A DNA stretch of 47,283 nucleotides from Bacteroidaceae bacterium. GTDB lineage: Bacteria; Bacteroidota; Bacteroidia; Bacteroidales; Bacteroidaceae. The stretch covers positions 1-47,283 of the forward strand of contig JAFUYM010000058.1 of assembly GCA_017470525.1 (NCBI GenBank), read 5' to 3'. The notes beneath the pieces were generated by a model that made no database searches, was not told the origin of the DNA, and saw nothing but the letters and a program-made list of their open reading frames with translations. Shown here piece after piece: positions 27,265-34,465 of the stretch (position 1 is the stretch's first letter; every line of letters starts with the position of its first letter). The position numbers and the translations under genes are program-made.

Positions 27265-27298
27265 AATGTTCCCCAAGTGGTATAACTTGGGGAACATT
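27265..27298. terminator. Terminator-like hairpin after the target-recognition gene
   Basis: A perfect 14-bp stem (27265-27278 with 27285-27298) with a 6-nt loop lies 10 bp after the end of the minus-strand restriction operon. The U-tract is weak on the minus strand and better on the plus strand. Confidence 0.75.
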
Positions 27299-27308
27299 GT
27301 TTGTATTT

Positions 27309-28685
27309 TTAGTCAAATCTCAAGTGTGGGAGGGAGTTGACAATGTCCACGGTTTGGGTGCTGACATTGATGACGGAGAGGAGGAGGTCGAGAATGTAGC
27401 GGGGTTTGCCGTGTTCGCGTCCCCAGTCGTTGGCATCGTTCTTGATGAGGGATTTCTTGTCAATGGAGATGCAGTAGCGTTCCAGAATCCACTCGATGGC
27501 ACTTTTGCCATTCACGATGTAGTCGTAGGCTTTTAGGGGGATGTTTTCAAGACGGATGTTGGCGTTGTAGAGGATGGCGCTCTTGTCGTCTTTGCTGCGG
27601 AACTTCATCTTGGGGTCCACACGGAAGTAGGCGTAGTCGCCTTGGTCGGCACGTTGAGCAGAGGTGATGTGTACCACCACTTCGGGATGTGGTGGCACGT
27701 TCTCGTAGTTCAGGTGGAGGTCAGCCAGTTGCTTGCCAGCCTTGTAGAATGCCATAAAGTCCTCAATGCGTTCTACGATGGGGATTCGGGGGAGTGACTT
27801 CTTCAAGTCGGCAGCGAAACGCTCACGGTAGTCCTTCGAGTGCAGCAACCCATAAACATAGTAGAAAATCATTTCCTTCGTGATGTTCTTCGCCCCACCA
27901 TAGCGGTTCCGCACCTCCTTCAATATCCAATCGGTAATGCCATCTCTGCGAATGTAGTCATCATCGGGGGTGTCATCAAAGAGCGTCTTCTGTTTGCGGG
28001 TATTCTCCTCGTAGTAGTAAAGAGGGAAGCATTGACATGCAGCATTAAATCCTAAGTCAACAATCCTATTTGCTATAAGTACAGAGTATTCTTTCGTGGC
28101 ACCCAACCCTTGAACACATATTATAATATTATCTTGTTCTTTAGTTGGATACAACTTTGGCATTTGATACATCATTTCGTTCAAAGGTCTATAGTAAAAC
28201 AGACATTGTCGGAAAAATGGGCGGTATAAGGATTCCATAACCACCCCATCTTGGTAACAATAAACTTTTTTTCGTCGGAAATCGTTCAAACAGGCTCTCG
28301 TCCAACTAAACTTCATGTCATTATATTCTATATTATCTTCAGATTCAACATTGTGAATTTGAGAATTATAGAAATCTATTGTCCGCTGCATATTGCTTTT
28401 CAGAGAAGTTTGCGAAGAATTGTAGCACCAAGCATCTCTTTGTGTTTTCAGTCCATTGCTGTAATATGGAACAAAGAAGGTCTTTTTATTGTTCTTATCA
28501 TCTTTATCTCCCAGCAATATCATCAAGTCGAAAATTCCATCCCTCACATTTATCCAATCCTTTTTCTCATTCGGTTCAATCTCCGTCCATTCCATTCTGT
28601 TGACAGAACGGAAATCGTGTATCATTTTCAGTTTTTGTTCGCGAGTCAAATAGTCGCCAATATCGTGATAATAAATTGTTGCCAT
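27309..28685 (-). CDS. Separate target-recognition (specificity) polypeptide of a Type ISP-like restriction system
   Basis: This 458-residue protein starts MATIYYHDIGDYLTREQKL. That is the segment which, in one-chain Type ISP enzymes (LlaBIII/LlaGI class), directly follows the methyltransferase domain and begins the target-recognition domain. The rest (aromatic-rich, with YRPFFRQCLFYYRPLNEM near residues 135-152 and a C-terminal helical part from about 290) matches the expected TRD layout. Together with the 1203-residue protein upstream the total is about 1660 residues, close to the family's single-chain length. It is separated from that gene by a 92-bp spacer made of A/T-rich repeats. It probably binds the other polypeptide to make the working enzyme. 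It could instead be a broken-off remnant. Confidence 0.8.
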   Translation of the reverse strand: MATIYYHDIGDYLTREQKLKMIHDFRSVNRMEWTEIEPNEKKDWINVRDGIFDLMILLGDKDDKNNKKTFFVPYYSNGLKTQRDAWCYNSSQTSLKSNMQRTIDFYNSQIHNVESEDNIEYNDMKFSWTRACLNDFRRKKVYCYQDGVVMESLYRPFFRQCLFYYRPLNEMMYQMPKLYPTKEQDNIIICVQGLGATKEYSVLIANRIVDLGFNAACQCFPLYYYEENTRKQKTLFDDTPDDDYIRRDGITDWILKEVRNRYGGAKNITKEMIFYYVYGLLHSKDYRERFAADLKKSLPRIPIVERIEDFMAFYKAGKQLADLHLNYENVPPHPEVVVHITSAQRADQGDYAYFRVDPKMKFRSKDDKSAILYNANIRLENIPLKAYDYIVNGKSAIEWILERYCISIDKKSLIKNDANDWGREHGKPRYILDLLLSVINVSTQTVDIVNSLPHLRFD

Positions 28686-28696
28686 AACATTAATTA

Positions 28697-28784
28697 TTTA
28701 TGATTAATTCGTGGATAATTTGTGATAATTTATGTTGAAGAAAAAACACGAATTGCCATGAATTAACCACGAATTTCTCATAAA
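28697..28784. repeat. Inverted cluster of 10-11 bp repeats splitting the restriction gene
   Basis: The 18-bp arms (28697-28714 and 28767-28784) pair with two mismatches. Each side is made of about three tandem 10-11 bp units built on AATTCGTGG or its complement. The right arm supplies the stop codon of the upstream gene (28778-28780), and the start of the next gene lies 11 bp beyond the left arm. Confidence 0.75.
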
Positions 28785-31700
28785 TTATTTTTTGCTTTTT
28801 TGACCAAGATGGTAATGGCAATGGGTGTACGAGAGCCAGAGCCAAAAATTTTGCCACCTTCTTTGCGAGACAGTTCGCCGCTGGTGCGTTGATTACCTCG
28901 CAAGTTGAAAACATAGATTTTGTCAAACTCTTTTTCGAAGCATTGACGCATACCATCTTGTGCGTTGCCATCAATCCATGCACCATTGCTGATGAATGCC
29001 ACAATACCACCATCAGGACATTGGGCAATGCGGTCGCTTGCCCAACGGAAAGCCTTAATGTAACTGTCGTATAGAGAGTTTTTGTTGGTTGCGTTGGTAT
29101 GAGCAGCATACGTGTCCGCTACACGCTTGTCAAGATGGGCATATTTTAAGTTTTGTGCATTGTCGTTTGCCGAGTTCTGTCCTACCGAGTACGGCGGATT
29201 CCCGATGATGACCCTCACAGGTGCTTTCTTCTGCTTAATCACACGCTCCGAGTTTTCGGGCAGGAGTTGGGAGAAGATGTCGTTGTCTCCATGTTCGTTG
29301 AGTTGGAAGGTATCGGTCAGGCAGATGCCGTCGTAAGGCAGATAGTCGGGTTGGTCGCTACCCATGATGTCGTGATAGACGCTCTCGATGTTGATGTCGG
29401 CAATGTAATATGCCAAGAGGACGATTTCGTTGCAATGAATCTCGTTCTTGTACTTGCGTCGCAAGTCTTCCTTCCTGATGAGACCGCTCTGCATCAGGCG
29501 AGTGATGAACGTGCCTGTCCCCACGAAGGGGTCGAGGATGTGAACATTCTCTTCTGTCAACGACGTGTTAAATTCGTCACGCAAGATGTCTTCAACTGAA
29601 TGAATGATGAAATCGACGCACTCCACAGGCGTATAGACAATGCCCAGTTTCTCTACAGTCAAAGGAAACGCACCCTTGAAGAACTTCTCGTAAAGATTCT
29701 TGATGACCGTCTGTTTGCCCTCCAGATTGTCGATGTCGCCCACGTTGACCCGTACCGACTGATAGAACTTATCCAGCACTTGCGTGTCCATCTCGAAACC
29801 TTCCGTTTCGAGAAACTCCAGCATGAACTGCATCGACTTGCTCACGGCGTTGTTATTCACAAACTGATAGTCGCTGAACAGGGCATCGAACACGGGACGC
29901 ATAATCATGTGCTGTGCCAACATTTCGATGGCTTGTCCCTCGTCCACGCTGGGGTTGATGTTGCGTTGCAAACCTGCCACAAACTCTTGGAAATGCTCTC
30001 GTGCTGAAGGGTTCTCCTTCACCAATCGAGTGATGCGCTCAATGAACTTGCGGGCAATCTCACCCACCGACTTCGCCCAATTCTCCCAGTAGAGTTTGTC
30101 GCCCACCTTCTCCACCAGTTTGGCATAGATGCCATCCTGCAAAGCACCGAAACGCAGTTCCAACTGCTGTGCCACTTGGGCAGAGTCAAGCATAATGGCA
30201 TCACCCTCGTCGCCCACTTCGGCGGCATGAGTCGAGTACACATCCTCCGCCATCGAATAACTGCCACTCGGCACACCGCCCGCAATGATTTTGTCGGGGC
30301 GCTTTTTGTTCAGATTGATTTGGTTGACATGGGCATTGAATGCCTCGTCGTGACTGCGAAGAGCATTGAGAATGGTCCATACCACCTTGAACCGCTCGTT
30401 GTCGGCAAGTGCCTGTTCGGGGGTGATGTCACTTGGCACGATGACAGGAATGATGATGTAGCCATACTTCTTTTCCTTGTCGGTGTTCTTTCCGAAGGTA
30501 CGCATCACACGCCCCACACTCTGCACCACCTCCACCTCGCTGTTGCGTGGCGAGAGGAAGATGACGGCATCGAGGGCTGGCACATCCACACCCTCGCTCA
30601 GACACCGCACATTGCAGAGCACACGACACTCATTCGGGTCGTCCGCCTCGGCTTTCACCCATGCCAATCTCTCGTTGCGTGTGGCAGCATCCATCGAGCC
30701 GTCGATGTGCTGCGCCCGAATATTCACCACCCTGTCCGCCTCTTGTTCCGAGAGGTCTTTCTTGTAGTCGCTGCTCACCTGCGAAAAGTAGCGGGCAATC
30801 TGTGTGGAAGAGAAGTTGGGATTGCTCTTGGTGGGGTTGATGGTTTGGCAAAACGCCACCGCACGACGCATCAGCACAGGGTCTTGCTCACGGGTGATGC
30901 CGTGGTCGCCTTTGATGCGTTTGGAGAGTCCGTTGATGCACCCAATCAGTTTGGTGGCATCGTCAAACTGCAACTCCTTCGGTTTTTCGCTCTCGGGGGC
31001 AGCATTGTATTGTGCCTTGATGTTGTCTGCCATGCTCTTGGGGATGTCTTCTTCGCTCACGGTGAGCACCAGTACCTTGTAGTCGCACAGAAGCCCTTGG
31101 CTGACGGCATCGTTGAAGGTGAGGCGGTGGAACTCCTTGCCGTAGATGGTTTCATCGTCCATCGAACAGAGCACATCGTCGTTTTCGGCAGCCTTCACCT
31201 TGACCGACTCTCGGTAGAGTCGAGGGGTGGCTGTCATGTAGAGTCGCCGACGGGCAGGAATGCGCCCGTTGTCATGCACTTTGGTGAAGTTCGACTCATC
31301 ACGGTCTTTCAGTTTCACACCAGTGGTGCGGTGTGCCTCGTCACAGATGCAGAGGTCCACCTCTCTGCCATATTCGTGGAGGGCATCGCTCACCACATCA
31401 ATGCTCTGATAGGTGGAGAAGATGACGATACGCACAGGCTCCTTCTCATAGCGGTGCAACTGTCGAAGCACGGACTTCACGTTGGTGGTGGCAGGCACAG
31501 CCAGTTCCTGTATGCTGGCATCCTCGCTGTCGTTGTCCTGCATCTTGCGGCTCACTTTGGCATCGGAGCAGATACAGATGGCACGCATCTCGTCGGTGCG
31601 GTCGCTCATCCATGCGTTGAGGGTCTGCCCCAACAGGGCGATACTCGGCACAAGGAAGAGGACAAAGCCGTCCTTCTCGGTGAGTTGTTCCGCTATTTTC

Positions 31701-32389
31701 AGCGAGGTGTAAGTTTTGCCTGTGCCACACGCCATGATGAGTTTGCCTCGTTCGTTGCCCTCTTCTACAAAGTGGCGATACGTGTCCGCCATGGCACGGA
31801 GTTGGTGTGCACGAGGTTGTTTGCCAGAGAGTTGTGCCTTCTTGCCATACAAGCCTTGATGGAGTTTCTGCCAATCGACAGACGAACTTTCCAACTCGAA
31901 GAGGTTAATTTTGTTGAACGGCAGCGTGAGGTTGGTGATGGCTTTCTGGGCGTTGATGCCCCACGGGCAACGAGTGGTTTCCACCCAAACAAGGTTGCTG
32001 AAACCGCGTGTCTGGAAAGTCTCATCTTCGGTGAAGGTGCGGATGGAATTGGCGAGAAAACTATCCACCATGCCTTTCTCGATGGTGGTGTCCTCGTCAT
32101 AGCATTTGCACTGAATCGCCCAATAATCGCCCGTGTCGGTACGAGCCACGAGGTCGATGCCGAGGTCGGTGCCTCCAAAGTCTTTTCGGCCAGGAAACTC
32201 TTCCCACAACCACACCCGCTCGAGGTTGGCATAGCGTGGGTCGGTGAGGAACCAGAGTTTCATCAGCCGTTCGAAATCCTGCCCCTTCTCACGTTCGGTG
32301 AGAGATTTCTGACGGATTTCGGACAGAATATCAAGAATGCCATACGTTGGTGCAGGGGCATGGCTCGCCTGTGATAGATTCTCTTGCAT
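28778..32389 (-). CDS. Type ISP-like restriction enzyme: nuclease, SF2 helicase and adenine methyltransferase
   Basis: This 1203-residue protein joins three activities. Residues 60-110 hold an Mrr-like PD-(D/E)xK nuclease (GGTDLGIDLVAR, then AIQCKC at 91-96). Residues 190-700 hold a superfamily 2 ATPase, with Walker A ACGTGKT near 220-226, DEAH at 350-353, TATPRLYRES and the arginine motif QSVGRVMRTFG. Residues about 850-1200 hold an N6-adenine methyltransferase with motif I DPFVGTGTF near 953-961 and motif IV NPPY near 1064-1067. The order matches single-chain Type ISP enzymes that translocate along DNA, cut unmodified phage DNA and methylate the host site. The chain stops where the recognition domain should follow; that part is encoded by the next gene. 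Expression probably depends on the structured leader at 32393-32606. Confidence 0.88.
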   Translation of the reverse strand: MQENLSQASHAPAPTYGILDILSEIRQKSLTEREKGQDFERLMKLWFLTDPRYANLERVWLWEEFPGRKDFGGTDLGIDLVARTDTGDYWAIQCKCYDEDTTIEKGMVDSFLANSIRTFTEDETFQTRGFSNLVWVETTRCPWGINAQKAITNLTLPFNKINLFELESSSVDWQKLHQGLYGKKAQLSGKQPRAHQLRAMADTYRHFVEEGNERGKLIMACGTGKTYTSLKIAEQLTEKDGFVLFLVPSIALLGQTLNAWMSDRTDEMRAICICSDAKVSRKMQDNDSEDASIQELAVPATTNVKSVLRQLHRYEKEPVRIVIFSTYQSIDVVSDALHEYGREVDLCICDEAHRTTGVKLKDRDESNFTKVHDNGRIPARRRLYMTATPRLYRESVKVKAAENDDVLCSMDDETIYGKEFHRLTFNDAVSQGLLCDYKVLVLTVSEEDIPKSMADNIKAQYNAAPESEKPKELQFDDATKLIGCINGLSKRIKGDHGITREQDPVLMRRAVAFCQTINPTKSNPNFSSTQIARYFSQVSSDYKKDLSEQEADRVVNIRAQHIDGSMDAATRNERLAWVKAEADDPNECRVLCNVRCLSEGVDVPALDAVIFLSPRNSEVEVVQSVGRVMRTFGKNTDKEKKYGYIIIPVIVPSDITPEQALADNERFKVVWTILNALRSHDEAFNAHVNQINLNKKRPDKIIAGGVPSGSYSMAEDVYSTHAAEVGDEGDAIMLDSAQVAQQLELRFGALQDGIYAKLVEKVGDKLYWENWAKSVGEIARKFIERITRLVKENPSAREHFQEFVAGLQRNINPSVDEGQAIEMLAQHMIMRPVFDALFSDYQFVNNNAVSKSMQFMLEFLETEGFEMDTQVLDKFYQSVRVNVGDIDNLEGKQTVIKNLYEKFFKGAFPLTVEKLGIVYTPVECVDFIIHSVEDILRDEFNTSLTEENVHILDPFVGTGTFITRLMQSGLIRKEDLRRKYKNEIHCNEIVLLAYYIADINIESVYHDIMGSDQPDYLPYDGICLTDTFQLNEHGDNDIFSQLLPENSERVIKQKKAPVRVIIGNPPYSVGQNSANDNAQNLKYAHLDKRVADTYAAHTNATNKNSLYDSYIKAFRWASDRIAQCPDGGIVAFISNGAWIDGNAQDGMRQCFEKEFDKIYVFNLRGNQRTSGELSRKEGGKIFGSGSRTPIAITILVKKAKNNL

Positions 32390-32392
32390 GGT

Positions 32393-32606
32393 TGGTCGGA
32401 CGCTTTACAAATCTAAATCGATGGTTAGGTTAGTATGTCAGAGACACTGACGGACACAAAGAAAGCGTACCACTTTCCGTGTTTCATTCCTAAGTTCAGG
32501 GTTGCGTCCGACCAAAGATTTAACCTTTGCAATGAAATGAAAGGAAAGGGTACGCCTAAACATAGGCGTATCCCATTCCTCCGGTTCATTGCATGTCTGG
32601 TCGGAC
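32393..32606 (-). promoter_or_regulatory. Structured leader with competing inverted repeats before the restriction gene
   Basis: Three related arms are present: 32393-32403, 32504-32514 and 32598-32606. The middle arm is complementary to both others (11 bp and 9 bp). The middle and outer arms also bracket a rod of further stems: 32528-32536 with 32585-32593, 32542-32550 with 32572-32580 (one mismatch), and 32551-32558 with 32563-32570. The first arm lies 3 nt upstream of the ATG, so pairing it with the middle arm would cover the ribosome site. The switching role is inferred; the pairings are seen. Confidence 0.6.
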
Positions 32607-32615
32607 TATTTTGAA

Positions 32616-32765
32616 CTTAGAACCTTCAGAATTGAATACGTTGATTCAATGTGCCACAATGTCTGCTTGCGTGGGCACGAAGTGGGTGCCGAACGCTTGC
32701 AAGGGCAAATGTACGGAAAAAAAGGAAAAGGGGAAAAGAAAGGGGTGAGTTTTTGTGAAAAAAGA
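32616..32765 (-). repeat. Duplicated promoter/leader sequence, copy 1
   Basis: About 150 bp nearly identical to 33651-33800 in the same orientation, with weaker similarity continuing to about 32833. On the minus strand it has a -7-like TACATTTG (32706-32713) and a hairpin-forming stretch, so it probably supplies the promoter and early leader of the restriction operon. Confidence 0.75.
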
Positions 32766-32839
32766 GGGTTTATGAATGGAAAATGGAGGTGTTTTGACGT
32801 GAAGAGGGAGAAAAAGGGGGCAGAGGAGTGGGGTATGTC

Positions 32840-33640
32840 CTATTTCAACAGTTTTCTTTCTCCATCTCCTTCCAGCACCTTCATTTGCTGAATGGCTATA
32901 TGGTTGAGTTTCAGGAGCCGTTCACGTTGGGCATTCCTTCGTTGATAAGCACAGCATTGATGTTCTCCATGTTCGAGAGGCAGATGAGTTCGTTGATAGT
33001 GGCGTAGTCGCGAATGTTGCCTTGGAGTGTGGGGTTGGCATCGCGCCATTGCTTGGCAGTCATGCCAAACATTGCCACATTGAGCACATCGGCTTCCTCC
33101 GCATAGATGATGCTGGCTTGCAAAGGGGTGACCTCATCCGGTACCAGATGGCGTTTTTATGGCATCCGTATGAATGCGGTAGTTGATTTTGGAGAGTTCC
33201 CGTTTGGCTGTCCACCCCAACAGTTTTTGTTCTTCAGCCTTCAGCCGTTGGTATTCTTTGACGAGCAACAGTTGAAACTTCGGACTTATCCACATTCCGA
33301 AATGATAGGCGATATCACGATGAGCATACGTTCCGCCATAACGTCCTGCCTTAGACACAATACCTATCGCCTTTGTCTTTTCTATCCAATTCTTCACGGA
33401 AAGCACAAAGTTGTTGCTACCTGCCATATTTTTAATTGTACCGAATTCGGTACAATTAAAAATAGGATTATACAGCATCTCCCATTCTCCGAGGTATTCT
33501 ATTGTACTCTTCAAACTAAGCCAACGAAATATGATGTGCTCTTGCATCTGGCTACGAGCCATGTCGGTCAAAGAAATATAGTCCTCATCATGATTCGAAA
33601 TGACCGTTATTTCCGTGTCTTGTACTGTGATTTTTGCCAT
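32840..33640 (-). pseudogene. KilA-N domain protein gene broken by two frameshifts
   Basis: Reading from the ATG at 33640 (MAKITVQDTEITVISNHDED) gives a KilA-N DNA-binding domain (SLTDMARSQ, WLSLKSTIEYLGEWE, FGMWISPKFQLLLVKEYQR), a family common in phages and mobile elements. The frame breaks near 33149-33153, where one extra base is present. It continues in the next frame (VPDEVTPLQASIIYAEEADV and so on) and breaks again near 32928-32931, where one base is missing. The original frame is then restored to the stop at 32840. The two changes cancel. A full product would be about 266 residues. Loss of function is likely unless the changes are read errors. A 38-bp perfect palindrome lies inside. 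Confidence 0.8.
33427..33464. repeat. 38-bp perfect palindrome inside the KilA-N pseudogene
   Basis: The sequence is self-complementary with no loop from 33427 to 33464, centred on CCGAATTCGG. It encodes the peptide NPIFNCTEFGTIKNM region in the original frame. Confidence 0.9.
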
Positions 33641-33650
33641 ATTCTTTATG

Positions 33651-33800
33651 CTTAGAACCTTCAGAATTGAATACGTTGATTCAATGTGCCACAATGTCTG
33701 CTTGCGTGGGCACGGGGGTGGGTGCCGAACGCTTGCAAGGGCAAATGTACGGAAAAAATGGGAATGGGGGAAGGGTTGGGATGAGTTTTTGTGAAAAAAG
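33651..33800 (-). repeat. Duplicated promoter/leader sequence, copy 2
   Basis: Direct repeat of 32616-32765, ending 10 bp before the KilA-N ATG. It has the -7-like TACATTTG at 33742-33749 (minus strand); no clear TTTG box is seen 20 bp further upstream. It looks like the promoter and about 100 nt of leader for the KilA-N gene. Confidence 0.75.
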
Positions 33801-33891
33801 GGGTGTTCTTCGTTTGTGGGAGTTCGTTTTTGAGGTTTTGGAGGGAGAAAAATGAAATGAGGAGGGAGGATTGTGCGTTTTTTCGTTTTTC

Positions 33892-33924
33892 TTTTGCTAA
33901 CGTCCGAAAGAATGTATATCTTTG
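33892..33924 (+). promoter_or_regulatory. Promoter of the HU-like gene
   Basis: TTTTG at 33892-33896, a 20-bp spacer and TATCTTTG at 33917-33924 form a complete Bacteroidetes promoter. Transcription would start near 33930, giving a leader of about 120 nt. Confidence 0.78.
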
Positions 33925-33955
33925 TGACGGAAAATGGTGGGGCTCACAGCCTCAA

Positions 33956-34025
33956 GAGGGGAGTGACTCTTACCCTTCCAGGGGAGAGAGTCTTACCCTT
34001 TGAGGGGTGAGAGTCTCTCCCCTTT
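33956..34025 (+). repeat. Three tandem hairpin-prone repeats in the HU-like gene leader
   Basis: Three similar units of about 22-24 bp run in tandem, each starting near AGGGG, passing through GAGxxxCTCTTAC or a close variant, and ending in CCCTT or CCCCTTT. Each can fold on itself; the third (34003-34023) forms the best stem. They lie in the 5' untranslated region. Confidence 0.7.
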
Positions 34026-34050
34026 GGAGGTTCTTAAACAAGGTAAATGT

Positions 34051-34455
34051 ATGTTAGTAGTAAGGAAAGCCAAGAAGACAATCGTGCGGCCTGATGGGGC
34101 GCATGAGGCATGGGTGTATCAGTCGCCCGCTTTGCCTCTCATCACGTTTAAGGAGGTCATTAAGGAGTGTGCGGAGTCGTGTGGTGAGCACCCCAGCAAG
34201 ACGATGGGTGTGGTGACTGCGCTGATGGACCGCATTTCGCATTATCTGAAGATTGGGCGGTCGGTGCGCATTGACGGCATCGGCACGCTCAAGCCGGTCA
34301 TCAATTCGGTGGCGGTGGCGGAGAAGGCGGAACTGACGGAGCCTTCTGATGCCATCAAGGGGGTGAAGGTGCGCTTCTATCCTCATGGTCCGCTGCTGGA
34401 GGCGATTGCGGAGAACGGGTATGAATACCAGCCCGAACTGGATGATGAACCATAA
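34051..34455 (+). CDS. HU-family DNA-binding protein
   Basis: This 134-residue protein has the HU/IHF fold: an N-terminal helical part (PLITFKEVIKECAESCGEHP, then VVTALMDRISHYLKIGRSV) and the sheet region RIDGIGTLKPVINSV with a longer C-terminal tail. It belongs to the Bacteroidetes HU-like branch that carries extra N-terminal residues. It should bind and bend DNA and may shape the nucleoid or local regulation. The start at 34051 is preferred to an upstream in-frame ATG at 34000, which lies within the repeat leader. It is followed 10 bp later by a large membrane-anchored protein gene, so the two are probably co-transcribed. Confidence 0.85.
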   Translation: MLVVRKAKKTIVRPDGAHEAWVYQSPALPLITFKEVIKECAESCGEHPSKTMGVVTALMDRISHYLKIGRSVRIDGIGTLKPVINSVAVAEKAELTEPSDAIKGVKVRFYPHGPLLEAIAENGYEYQPELDDEP

Positions 34456-34465
34456 GGAGCCGACC

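Noticed and set aside
27309-28685. Target-recognition gene as an unrelated helicase or second methyltransferase
   Set aside because: No ATPase or methyltransferase motif is present, and the N-terminus matches the segment that follows the methyltransferase in one-chain Type ISP enzymes.
30176-32374. Very long open frame antisense to the restriction gene
   Set aside because: The sense strand has clear nuclease and helicase motifs; the antisense product shows no domain and results from codon bias. The same applies to long antisense frames opposite the aminopeptidase (6061-7458) and rpoC (23771-25489).
25955-33640. The whole accessory stretch as an intact mobile element or prophage
   Set aside because: No transposase, integrase, terminal repeats or target duplication were found at its borders; only the KilA-N pseudogene hints at phage origin.
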